Shown here in pieces: positions 51,631-64,000 of a stretch of DNA of 64,000 bases. Source of the stretch: Geopseudomonas sagittaria (GTDB lineage Bacteria; Pseudomonadota; Gammaproteobacteria; Pseudomonadales; Pseudomonadaceae); the NCBI RefSeq assembly GCF_900115715.1, contig NZ_FOXM01000004.1, positions 1 to 64,000 on the forward strand, read 5' to 3'. A program made the translations under genes and the position numbers. The notes beneath the pieces were generated by a model. The model made no database searches and was not told where the DNA came from. It was given only the letters and a program-made list of their open reading frames with translations. Position 1 is the stretch's first letter. Each line of letters begins with the position of its first letter.

Positions 51631-51716
51631 TGGTACCGAGGAGGGGACTCGAACCCCTACAGCCTATGGCCACTACCACCTCAAGGTAGCGTGTCTACCA
51701 ATTCCACCACCTCGGC
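51631..51716 (-). tRNA. tRNA-Leu (anticodon GAG)
   Basis: An 86-nt class II tRNA with long variable arm and encoded CCA. Anticodon loop TTGAGGT between CTACC and GGTAG stems gives GAG (complement of 51680-51682). The T-arm reads GGGGTTCGAGTCCCC. It starts 24 bp after secG and is probably processed from the same transcript. Confidence 0.96.
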
Positions 51717-51740
51717 AAACTCTTTACTGCAAACCGCCTG

Positions 51741-52118
51741 TTACTGCTTCTGCTCTACGCCTGCCGGCACATCCGAAGAAGCCGGCTTTTGCACTTCAAG
51801 CACCGGAACATCTTCTGCAGCGGGCTTGCTTGGAACTTCTAGTACTGCCGGATCCGGCAATCCATCTGTTTTAAGCATATCAGCTTTGTCTTTAGCAAAA
51901 AAGGCCAAACCGAGGCTGGTAGCAAAAAAAACGGCAGCGAGTGTAGCAGTAAAACGACTCAGGAAGGTGGCCGAACCTTGGCTACCGAACACGGTACCCG
52001 AAGCTCCAGCACCGAAGGACGCCCCAGCATCAGCACCCTTGCCCTGCTGCAGCAAAACCAGGGCAACCAGGCCCAGCGCCACCAGCAGATGCACCACAAT
52101 AATCACAGTCTCGAGCAT
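51741..52118 (-). CDS. secG: preprotein translocase subunit SecG
   Basis: SecG (125 aa) is the small stimulating subunit of the SecYEG channel. Two membrane helices (about 2-22 and 52-72) flank the conserved [34 protein letters not shown] loop. The long acidic Pro/Val-rich tail is typical of Pseudomonas SecG. The ATG at 52118 begins [10 protein letters not shown]; a longer frame overlaps tpiA and is rejected. It is 2 bp after tpiA and is followed by tRNA-Leu. Confidence 0.95.
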   Translation of the reverse strand: MLETVIIVVHLLVALGLVALVLLQQGKGADAGASFGAGASGTVFGSQGSATFLSRFTATLAAVFFATSLGLAFFAKDKADMLKTDGLPDPAVLEVPSKPAAEDVPVLEVQKPASSDVPAGVEQKQ

Positions 52119-52120
52119 CT

Positions 52121-52876
52121 TCAGCTTCCTGCGGCACGACAAATCGCACCGAACTCGTCCGCATTGAGGGAGGCACCACCAATCAGCCCCCCATCGATAT
52201 CCGGCATGCCGAACAACTCGGCCGCACTGGCGGCCTTGACACTGCCGCCATAAAGAATTCTTACACCCTCGGCAACCGCGGCATTTTCTGCCGCCAGCAG
52301 CGCACGAATCGCACCATGCACCTGCTGGGCCTGCTCCGGCGTTGCCGTGAGCCCGGTACCAATGGCCCAGACCGGCTCGTAGGCGATCACCGCCTTGGCG
52401 AAAGCGCCCACACCGAGCGCTTCGATCACCGCACCGATCTGCCGCATCACCACTGCAAGCGTCTCGCCGGCCTCGTACTGCTCGCGGGTCTCACCCACGC
52501 ACAGCAGCGGTATCAACCCGCAGGACTGCGCCGCAGCGAACTTGCGACTGATCACACCATCACTCTCACCCAGCAGCTGCCGACGCTCGGAGTGACCAAC
52601 CAGCACATAGCGGCAACCGGCATCAGCCAGCTGACTGGCGGCAATCTCGCCAGTCAGCGCACCCTGCATCGGCTCGACCGCACAGTCCTGCGCACCCACC
52701 GCAACATTCTTGCCCGCCAGCCCGGCAATCGCCTGCGTGATGTAGAGGCACGGCGGCATCACCGCCACGTCCACACCGCCCGGCAGAGCCAGCAAGCGCA
52801 AACCTTTGATCAGCTCGGAGACGCTGGCAATGGTGCCATGCATCTTCCAGTTACCAGCGACCAGGGGGCGGCGCAT
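52121..52876 (-). CDS. tpiA: triosephosphate isomerase
   Basis: TpiA (251 aa) interconverts dihydroxyacetone phosphate and glyceraldehyde-3-phosphate. Lys11 (AGNWKMHG), His95 in [10 protein letters not shown] and the catalytic Glu in [11 protein letters not shown] (about 165-175) are present, with the phosphate-binding YGGSVK and GGLIGGASL near the end. It lies between glmM (65 bp upstream) and secG (2 bp downstream), a common Pseudomonas order. Confidence 0.97.
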   Translation of the reverse strand: MRRPLVAGNWKMHGTIASVSELIKGLRLLALPGGVDVAVMPPCLYITQAIAGLAGKNVAVGAQDCAVEPMQGALTGEIAASQLADAGCRYVLVGHSERRQLLGESDGVISRKFAAAQSCGLIPLLCVGETREQYEAGETLAVVMRQIGAVIEALGVGAFAKAVIAYEPVWAIGTGLTATPEQAQQVHGAIRALLAAENAAVAEGVRILYGGSVKAASAAELFGMPDIDGGLIGGASLNADEFGAICRAAGS

Positions 52877-52941
52877 GCAAAACCTCGTCGTGCAAAGTGG
52901 GCGCAGATGTTACTCAAGCGCCGAGGAACTGGCAAGCGAAA

Positions 52942-54285
52942 TCAAGCACATAGCTCTCTCACCAGCGCAGCCAGGGTTTCCGCGTGCGCGCGCACCACGG
53001 TTTCGTCATCGCCCTCGACCATCACCCGCACCAGCGGCTCGGTACCCGACTTGCGCAGCAGCACACGGCCACGGCCGGCCATCTGCTCGGTCACCCGCGC
53101 ACAGGCCTCCTGCACGGCCGGATGCGCCACCGGATCCTGGCCGCCACCGAAGCGCACGTTGATCAGCACCTGCGGACACTTGTGCAGACCGTGACGCGCT
53201 TCGGCCAGGCTCTGCTCGCGGCGGCGCAGGGCCAGCAGCACCTGCAGCGCGGCGATGATCGCATCGCCGGTGGTGACGTGCTGCTTGCAGACGATGTGCC
53301 CGGAGTTCTCGCCCCCCAGCACCCAGCCCCGCTCGAGCATCTCGGCCATCACGTAGCGGTCACCGACCTTGGCGCGCACGAAGGGGATGCTGCGCGCGGC
53401 GAGAGCCAGCTCCAGCCCCAGGTTGCTCATCAGCGTGCCGACCACCCCGGTGCCCTCGGGCAGACGATCGCGCTCCTGGAGATCGGTGGCGATGATGTAC
53501 AGCAGCTCGTCGCCATCGACCACGGCGCCGGTGTGATCCACCATCAGCACGCGGTCGCCGTCACCGTCGAAGGCGATGCCCATGTCGGCGCCCTGCTCGA
53601 GTACCGCCTTCTGCAGCGCCTCGACATGGGTGGAGCCGACCCCGGCGTTGATATTGAGACCATCCGGCTGCGCGGCGATCACCGCCACCTCGGCACCCAA
53701 TTCGCGGAACACGCTGGGCGCCACCTTGTAGGTGGCGCCATGGGCGCAGTCGAGCACCAGCTTGAGGCCGGCGAAATCGGTGCTGGTCGGCACGCTGCTC
53801 TTGCAGAACTCGATGTAGCGGCCGGCGGCGTCGTTGATCCGCGCCGCCTTGCCCAGTTGCGCCGACTCGACCACACCCATCGGCGCATCGAGCAGCTCCT
53901 CGATCATCAGCTCGACCTCGTCCGGCAGCTTGGTCCCCTTGCCGGAGAAGAACTTGATGCCGTTGTCGTCGTGCGGATTGTGCGAGGCACTGATGACGAT
54001 GCCGGCGTCGGCATGGAAGGTGCGGGTCAGGTAGGCCACCGCCGGGGTAGGCATCGGCCCGAGCAGCATCACGTCCGCTCCCGCGGCAATCAGCCCGGCC
54101 TGCAGGGCCGACTCGAACATGTAGCCGGAGATCCGCGTGTCCTTGCCGATCAGCACCTTGCAGTGGCCCTGGCGACGGAACGCCATGCCCGCGGCCCAGC
54201 CCAGCTTGAGCATGAACTCCGGGGTGATCGGAAATTCGCCGACCCGTCCGCGAATGCCGTCGGTACCAAAATATTTTCTGCTCAT
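52942..54285 (-). CDS. glmM: phosphoglucosamine mutase
   Basis: GlmM (447 aa) converts glucosamine-6-phosphate to glucosamine-1-phosphate for UDP-GlcNAc, the precursor of peptidoglycan and [11 protein letters not shown] at 6-13, the phospho-Ser101 in [13 protein letters not shown], the metal loop DGDGDR (about 242-247) and the phosphate-binding [15 protein letters not shown] near the C-terminus are all present. It follows folP by 15 bp; the ftsH-folP-glmM order is conserved in Proteobacteria. Confidence 0.97.
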   Translation of the reverse strand: MSRKYFGTDGIRGRVGEFPITPEFMLKLGWAAGMAFRRQGHCKVLIGKDTRISGYMFESALQAGLIAAGADVMLLGPMPTPAVAYLTRTFHADAGIVISASHNPHDDNGIKFFSGKGTKLPDEVELMIEELLDAPMGVVESAQLGKAARINDAAGRYIEFCKSSVPTSTDFAGLKLVLDCAHGATYKVAPSVFRELGAEVAVIAAQPDGLNINAGVGSTHVEALQKAVLEQGADMGIAFDGDGDRVLMVDHTGAVVDGDELLYIIATDLQERDRLPEGTGVVGTLMSNLGLELALAARSIPFVRAKVGDRYVMAEMLERGWVLGGENSGHIVCKQHVTTGDAIIAALQVLLALRRREQSLAEARHGLHKCPQVLINVRFGGGQDPVAHPAVQEACARVTEQMAGRGRVLLRKSGTEPLVRVMVEGDDETVVRAHAETLAALVRELCA

Positions 54286-54300
54286 TCCATCATCCTGCTG

Positions 54301-55152
54301 TCAATCCGCCCATTCCACGGCGGCAATCATGCGCACCACATCCACCGTCTCGGCCACGTCGTGCACCCGCACGATCTGGGCGCCCTTGGCCACGGCCAGC
54401 GCGGCCAGCGCCAGACTGCCGTACAGCCGCTCACCGACCGGGCGATCCAGCGCCCGACCGATCATACTCTTGCGCGACACGCCGACCAGCAGCGGCAAAC
54501 CGAACTCGTGCAACCGCTCCAGCTGCCGGAACAGGCGCAGGTTGTGCGCCTGGGTCTTGGCAAAGCCGAAGCCCGGATCCAGCACGATACGCTCGCGCGC
54601 GATGCCGGCCTGCGCGCAGGCGGCCAGGCGTTCGGCGAGAAAGTCGTGCACTTCGCTGTAGATGTCCGGGTACTGCGGGTCATCCTGCATGTTGCCCGGC
54701 TCGCCGCGCATGTGCATCAGACACACCGGCAAGCCGCTGTCCGTCGCCGCCTGCAGGGCACCGGGGCGCTGCAGCGAGCGCACGTCGTTGATCAGCCCGG
54801 CGCCGAGACGCGCCGACTCGCGCATCACCGCCGCCGTGGAGGTATCCACCGAGATGATCACGTCCAGCTCGCGGGCAATCGCCTCGACGGCCGGACAGAC
54901 CCGCTCAAGCTCCTCGGCCTCGGAGACCGGCGGCGCGCCGGGACGGGTCGATTCGCCACCGATGTCGATCAGCGTGGCGCCGGCGCGCACCATCGCCTCG
55001 GCATGGCGCAGCGCGGCATCCAGGTGATCGAAGCGGCCGCCGTCGGAGAACGAGTCGGGGGTGACGTTGAGGATGCCCATCACCTGCGGGCGGGACAGAT
55101 CGAGCGGCCGGCTGCCACAGGGCAGCCGGCCGCGAAAGGAACGCGTAGTCAT
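54301..55152 (-). CDS. folP: dihydropteroate synthase
   Basis: DHPS (283 aa) condenses p-aminobenzoate with dihydropterin pyrophosphate, the sulfonamide target; the substrate comes from FolK, encoded at 31483-31995. Signatures: VMGILNVTPDSFSDGG at about 24-39, GESTRPGA, DPGFGFAKT (about 192-200) and the C-terminal RVHDVAETVDVVRM. The ATG at 55152 is chosen because it gives normal length and lies 7 bp after the ftsH stop; the longer frame overlaps ftsH. No strong ribosome-binding site is visible, so translation probably depends on coupling. Confidence 0.95.
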   Translation of the reverse strand: MTTRSFRGRLPCGSRPLDLSRPQVMGILNVTPDSFSDGGRFDHLDAALRHAEAMVRAGATLIDIGGESTRPGAPPVSEAEELERVCPAVEAIARELDVIISVDTSTAAVMRESARLGAGLINDVRSLQRPGALQAATDSGLPVCLMHMRGEPGNMQDDPQYPDIYSEVHDFLAERLAACAQAGIARERIVLDPGFGFAKTQAHNLRLFRQLERLHEFGLPLLVGVSRKSMIGRALDRPVGERLYGSLALAALAVAKGAQIVRVHDVAETVDVVRMIAAVEWAD

Positions 55153-55159
55153 CGGGGGA

Positions 55160-57085
<1,926 letters not shown>

Positions 57086-57241
57086 TTGACTACCCTCGCT
57101 GACCGGCCTCGCCTGGAAACCGCTTCACATGACGGCCGGATCTTTACCGACCTAACTTACTACAGCCACCCGATTGCTGGCAGATCGGGTTGTAACGTCA
57201 TTTGACCCGGCCGTGCCGGCCCGGGTCGGTCAAGCAGCAGT

Positions 57242-57865
57242 CTAGGCGCCGCGGAATCCGCGTGCGAGCAGATACTGCTCGCGCGAGCGGTCGCGCGAGG
57301 ACAGTGGCTTGCGCATCTGCACCTTGTCGAACAGCTCGCGCACCTGCTTGTGGTAGGCGTCGAAGCCTTCGCCCTGGAAGATCTTGATCAGGAAGTCGCC
57401 GCCCGGACGCAGCACGCGGGTGGCCAGGTCGAGGGCCAGCTCGCACAGGTACATGGCGCGCGGCTGGTCGGCCGAGCGCACACCACTCATATTGGGGGCC
57501 ATGTCGGAAATCACAAGATCGACCGGATGCCCGCCGATCGCCTCGAGGATCTGCGCGAACACCGCATCGTCGGTGAAGTCACCCTGGATGAAGGTGACAT
57601 CGGCGATGCTGTCCATCGCCAGGATATCCGAGGCGATCAGGCGCCCCTTGTCACCGATCACCCTGCTGGTCACCTGTGACCAGCCGCCCGGTGCCGCACC
57701 GAGGTCGACCACGGTCATCCCCGGACGCAGGATGCGATCCTTCTCCTGGATTTCCAGCAGCTTGTAGCTGGCGCGCGAACGGTAGCCGTCCTTCTGCGCC
57801 ATCTTCACGTAGGGGTCGTCGAAATGCTCTTTCAGCCAACGCTGGCTGGTCTTGGAACGGGCCAC
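57242..57865 (-). CDS. rlmE: 23S rRNA (uridine2552-2'-O)-methyltransferase RlmE, GTG start
   Basis: RlmE/FtsJ (207 aa) methylates U2552 in the A-loop of 23S rRNA. The SAM motif [14 protein letters not shown] (about 51-64) is followed by [12 protein letters not shown] (about 117-128) and [12 protein letters not shown] with the catalytic Lys. Lys-Asp-Lys-Glu residues are all in place. The GTG at 57865 gives the usual 207 aa and has GAGGT seven bases upstream; an ATG four codons earlier overlaps that site. It lies upstream of ftsH in the same direction, 156 bp apart. Confidence 0.95.
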   Translation of the reverse strand: MARSKTSQRWLKEHFDDPYVKMAQKDGYRSRASYKLLEIQEKDRILRPGMTVVDLGAAPGGWSQVTSRVIGDKGRLIASDILAMDSIADVTFIQGDFTDDAVFAQILEAIGGHPVDLVISDMAPNMSGVRSADQPRAMYLCELALDLATRVLRPGGDFLIKIFQGEGFDAYHKQVRELFDKVQMRKPLSSRDRSREQYLLARGFRGA

Positions 57866-57947
57866 GGGATACCTCATCTGTGCGGCTCCCGGTCACTCGG
57901 GTACACTAGCCGCCGCTTTTAACAGGATCAGACGCAGAGGTCGGATT

Positions 57948-58259
57948 ATGCCGCTCAACAACGAGCAGAAAAAACAATACAAATCTATCGGCCACCATCT
58001 GAATCCGGTATTGATCGTGGCGGAAAACGGTTTGACCGAAGGCGTGCTGGCCGAACTGGACCGCGCCCTCAACGATCACGAGCTGATCAAGATCAAGTTC
58101 GCCATCACCGAACGCGACGACCGCCGCGCCCTGATCGACGCCCTGTGCCAGCAGTCGCGCAGCGAGCTGGTGCAGATCATCGGCAAGATGGCGCTGGTCT
58201 ATCGCAAGGCCGCCAAGCAGAACCGTCAGCTGTCGAACATCGTCCGCCACCAGATCTGA
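57948..58259 (+). CDS. yhbY: CRM-domain RNA-binding protein YhbY
   Basis: A 103-aa protein consisting of one CRM domain, associated with pre-50S ribosomal particles. LNNEQKKQYKSIGHHLNPVLIVAENGLTEGVLAELDRAL, ELIKIKF and LVQIIGKMALVYRK with the GxxG-type loop (IIGKM) are characteristic. ATG at 57948 with CAGAGGTCGG upstream. Divergent from rlmE, with which it is functionally related through 50S maturation. Confidence 0.93.
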   Translation: MPLNNEQKKQYKSIGHHLNPVLIVAENGLTEGVLAELDRALNDHELIKIKFAITERDDRRALIDALCQQSRSELVQIIGKMALVYRKAAKQNRQLSNIVRHQI

Positions 58260-58302
58260 GGCGGCAGACACGGGTGATGCCTGCACGGCATCGCCCGTCT
58301 CC

Positions 58303-58743
58303 TCAGTGCTCGCCGGGTACCGGCTGCAGCACCAGCACCAGCCCGCAGGCCGCCACGGCCATGTAGCAGAACAGCTGCCAGCTGGCGCCCGCCAACCCCA
58401 GCCAGGGGCCGGCAAAGAACCCCACCACCAGCAGCAGGACGGTCAGCAGCAGCTGACCGCGAAAATCCGCCCACAGGCTGCGCAGGCCACGCAACTGCAT
58501 GAGCACCAGCTTCTGCAACAGCACGCAGAAGCCGGCGAAGCCCAGCAGCAACGGGATCAGGCTGGCGGAAATGTCCTCGAGCAGCAGCGGCGCCAGGCCG
58601 TAATGCTCCAGCGCCGGCAGCAGCACGAAGTACAGCAGCCACAGACCGCCCACCCAGAAGGTCTGTGCCAGGCGCCAGCTGATGGCGCCGGCACGCAGCG
58701 GCGTGCGGGGGCGGCTCAGGTCAGAGATGGCGAACCTCGACAA
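58303..58743 (-). CDS. DUF4149 membrane protein
   Basis: A 146-aa inner-membrane protein with four hydrophobic helices (about 20-42, 58-78, 95-113 and 120-138) and the DUF4149 motif [23 protein letters not shown] near the first helix. Function unknown. The start is uncertain: the only reasonable initiator is a TTG at 58743 overlapping the greA end by 23 bp, without a strong ribosome-binding site. Last gene of carA-carB-greA in this direction and convergent with yhbY. Confidence 0.75.
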   Translation of the reverse strand: MSRFAISDLSRPRTPLRAGAISWRLAQTFWVGGLWLLYFVLLPALEHYGLAPLLLEDISASLIPLLLGFAGFCVLLQKLVLMQLRGLRSLWADFRGQLLLTVLLLVVGFFAGPWLGLAGASWQLFCYMAVAACGLVLVLQPVPGEH

Positions 58744-59193
58744 TCTCGTACTCGACCTTGCCGCTGGGGGTCACCACCACTACCACATCGCCCTCTTCCT
58801 TGCCCACCAGGGCGCGGGCGATCGGCGAGCCGACCGAGATCTTGCCGGCCTTGATGTCGGCCTCGTCCTCGCCGACGATCTGGTAGGTCACGCTCTCGTC
58901 GGTCTCGCAGTTGGCGATTTCCACCGTGGTGCCGAAGATCACCTTGCCGGTATGCGCGATGGCGGTGACATCGATGATCACCGCATGCTGCAGGCGCCCC
59001 TCGATGTCACGGATGCGCGCCTCGACCATGCCCTGCTGCTCGCGGGCAGCGTGATACTCGGCATTCTCCTTGAGGTCGCCCAGTTCACGTGCGGTACCGA
59101 TGTCCTGACTGAGCTTCGGACGCACGACCTTGGTCAGATGGGCCAGTTCTTCCTCCAGGGCGCGCGCGCCCTGGACAGTCATCGGGTACTTGG

Positions 59194-59197
<4 letters not shown>
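58721..59197 (-). CDS. greA: transcription elongation factor GreA
   Basis: GreA (158 aa) rescues backtracked RNA polymerase by stimulating transcript cleavage. The N-terminal coiled coil (about 8-75) carries the acidic tip (Asp41/Glu44 region in [16 protein letters not shown]). The C-terminal FKBP-like domain has [20 protein letters not shown]. Its ATG overlaps the carB stop by four bases (ATGA), so it is translated as part of the carAB operon, as in other Pseudomonas. Confidence 0.97.
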
Positions 59198-62415
<3,218 letters not shown>

Positions 62416-62451
62416 GGTCTCTCACACGAATCCGTTGATCTGTCGGCAGGC

Positions 62452-63588
62452 TTAGCGACGCTTGGCCATCTCGGCGATGAAGCGATCGAACAGCGGGGCC
62501 ACGTCGTGCGGGCCCGGGCTGGCTTCCGGGTGGCCCTGGAAGCTGAAGGCGACCTTGTCGGTACGCTCGATGCCCTGCAGGGTGCCGTCGAACAGCGATT
62601 TGTGGGTGGCGCGCAGGTTGCCCGGCAGGCTGGTTTCGTCCGCGCAGAAGCCGTGGTTCTGGCTGGTGATCATCACCACGCCGGTATCCAGGTCCTGCAC
62701 CGGGTGGTTGGCACCGTGGTGGCCGTGGCCCATCTTCATGGTCCTGGCGCCGGAGGCCAGGGCCAGCAGCTGGTGGCCGAGGCAGATGCCGAACACCGGA
62801 ATCTCGGTCTCCAGCACGTCCTTGATCGCCTGGATGGCGTAGTCGCACGGCTCGGGGTCGCCCGGGCCGTTGGACAGGAACACGCCGTCCGGATTCAGGG
62901 CCAGCGCCTCGCTGGCCGGGGTCTGCGCCGGCACCACGGTCACCCGGCAGCCGCGCGCCACCAGCATGCGCAAGATGTTCAGCTTGACGCCGAAGTCGTA
63001 GGCGACCACGTGGTAGGGCAGCTCGCTGGCGGCGATGTCGGCGTGGCTGTCGGTGTCGAGGTCCCACACGCTGGAGTTCCACTCGTAGGACTCGGTGCAG
63101 CTGACCACCTTGGCCAGGTCCATGCCCTTGAGGCCGGGGAAGCTGCGCGCCAGTTCCAGGGCCTTCTCTTCGCTGATGTCGTCGCCAGCGAGGATGCAGC
63201 CGTTCTGCGAACCCTTCTCGCGCAGGATGCGGGTCAGGCGGCGGGTGTCGATGCCGGCGATGGCCACCACGTTGTTGGCCTGCAGGTATTCGTCCAGCGG
63301 CTGCTTGTCGCGCCAGCTGCTGGAGACCAGCGGCAGGTCGCGGATCACCAGGCCGGCGGCCCACACGCGATTGGACTCGGCGTCTTCCGGCGTGGTGCCG
63401 GTGTTGCCGATGTGCGGATAGGTCAGGGTGACGATCTGCTGGCAGTAGGAAGGATCGGTGAGAATTTCCTGATAGCCGGTCATGGCGGTATTGAATACCA
63501 CCTCGCCGACGCTCTGCCCGTCGGCACCGATGGCTTCACCGCGGAAAATGCTGCCGTCGGCAAGCGCGAGTATGGCTGGCTTAGTCAA
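62452..63588 (-). CDS. carA: carbamoyl-phosphate synthase small (glutaminase) subunit, TTG start
   Basis: CarA (378 aa) hydrolyses glutamine and passes ammonia to CarB. N-terminal CPSase_sm_chain domain ([16 protein letters not shown]..., [17 protein letters not shown]) and a class I amidotransferase with the nucleophile Cys in [11 protein letters not shown] (about 265-275) and the His/Glu pair in [13 protein letters not shown]. The start is TTG at 63588 with GGGAGG five bases upstream, giving 378 aa, the normal length; an in-frame ATG 10 codons earlier would swallow that ribosome-binding site. A terminator-type attenuator precedes it. Confidence 0.96.
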   Translation of the reverse strand: MTKPAILALADGSIFRGEAIGADGQSVGEVVFNTAMTGYQEILTDPSYCQQIVTLTYPHIGNTGTTPEDAESNRVWAAGLVIRDLPLVSSSWRDKQPLDEYLQANNVVAIAGIDTRRLTRILREKGSQNGCILAGDDISEEKALELARSFPGLKGMDLAKVVSCTESYEWNSSVWDLDTDSHADIAASELPYHVVAYDFGVKLNILRMLVARGCRVTVVPAQTPASEALALNPDGVFLSNGPGDPEPCDYAIQAIKDVLETEIPVFGICLGHQLLALASGARTMKMGHGHHGANHPVQDLDTGVVMITSQNHGFCADETSLPGNLRATHKSLFDGTLQGIERTDKVAFSFQGHPEASPGPHDVAPLFDRFIAEMAKRR

Positions 63589-63633
63589 GAAGACCTCCCG
63601 TAAATAGAGCCGTTTCATGCAAATTCAGGTTGC

Positions 63634-63676
63634 AAAAAAGCGGAATGACGTGAGAACCACATCACCCCGCTTTTTT
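63634..63676 (-). terminator. carA attenuator (intrinsic terminator in the leader)
   Basis: Minus strand stem AAAAAAGCGG (63667-63676) / CCGCTTTTTT (63634-63643), with an inner stem tgatgtg / cacgtca and a small loop. The six T residues form the release tract, 46 bp before the carA TTG codon. A terminator between promoter and first gene is the design of attenuation; carAB of P. aeruginosa is known to have leader control. Confidence 0.82.
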
Positions 63677-63691
63677 CCATGTTGTCTGCAT
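63662..63691 (-). CDS. possible carA leader peptide
   Basis: A 9-codon open frame, MQTTWKKAG, whose stop codon lies inside the 5' arm of the carA attenuator, the position expected for a leader peptide. The ribosome-binding site (ACGAG) is weak, and an in-frame ATG further upstream could give a longer peptide. It contains no Arg run, so how it would sense arginine or pyrimidines is not evident. Confidence 0.35.
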   Translation of the reverse strand: MQTTWKKAG

Positions 63692-63816
63692 GCTCGTAGT
63701 GGACGCACTAAAGCTGAATTTTAGAGCAAAAATCGTCCAACGGAAAGGTCTACCGCCCATGGGCGATAGCGACTGCACGCTCGCGGTGCAGCCGGTGACC
63801 TTCCGGTCGGCACGCC

Positions 63817-64000
<184 letters not shown>

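Overview
The window is a GC-rich chromosomal segment of a Pseudomonas-type gammaproteobacterium. Four things point there: the 5' end of a Pseudomonas-like 16S rRNA gene, the small RNAs PrrF and CrcZ, the CbrX/CbrA/CbrB carbon-nitrogen regulators, and a gene order that, as I recall it, largely follows P. aeruginosa PA4692 to PA4759. Nearly all of it is core genome. I see no phage, insertion sequence, integron, CRISPR array or toxin-antitoxin pair.

Layout. 1-424: start of an rRNA operon (minus strand) with boxA and two tandem promoters. 425-5070: pssA and ilvI-ilvH-ilvC with a long palindrome-rich leader. 5071-8974: a DUF4124 protein, yqcC, a TPR lipoprotein (LpoP-like) and its probable partner PBP1b. 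9080-12165: a two-domain kinase-like protein, a TfoX C-terminal-domain protein, the cNMP-binding protein CbpA and one Fur-box-preceded PrrF RNA. 12207-17693: an operon of a small membrane protein, a transporter-coupled STAC histidine kinase, a lone receiver and a membrane protein that fuses a degenerate kinase to a DnaQ-type exonuclease. 17828-20550: a reduced haem-uptake cluster (permease, ATPase, ChaN-like lipoprotein). 20652-24508: Rieske protein, sfsA, aminotransferase, dksA, gluQ. 24594-29945: cbrX-cbrA-cbrB and the sigma-54-driven CrcZ RNA. 30090-42660: pcnB, folK, panBCD, pgi, acs, a methyltransferase, an AsmA-like giant and a DUF2845 protein. 42734-51716: pnp, rpsO, truB, rbfA, infB, nusA, rimP and the initiator tRNA, a minus-strand translation/RNA operon, followed by tRNA-Leu. 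51741-57085: secG, tpiA, glmM, folP, ftsH. 57242-64000: rlmE, yhbY, a DUF4149 protein, greA, carB, carA with its attenuator, and the end of dapB.

How it fits together. The strongest theme is nutrient-responsive regulation. CbrAB drives CrcZ, which carries six A-rich Hfq/Crc-binding motifs and relieves catabolite repression. A second transporter-type kinase related to CbrA lies about 10 kb away. PrrF links iron status to mRNA decay. ilv and car have leader-based control. The second theme is a dense translation and RNA-processing block.

The least explained part is 12-20.6 kb. There, a sensor/receiver/exonuclease operon sits between cbpA-prrF and a haem locus that lacks receptor, cytoplasmic carrier and binding-protein genes. 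Starts were chosen by ribosome-binding sites, operon overlaps and usual family lengths; several differ from the longest possible reading frame.
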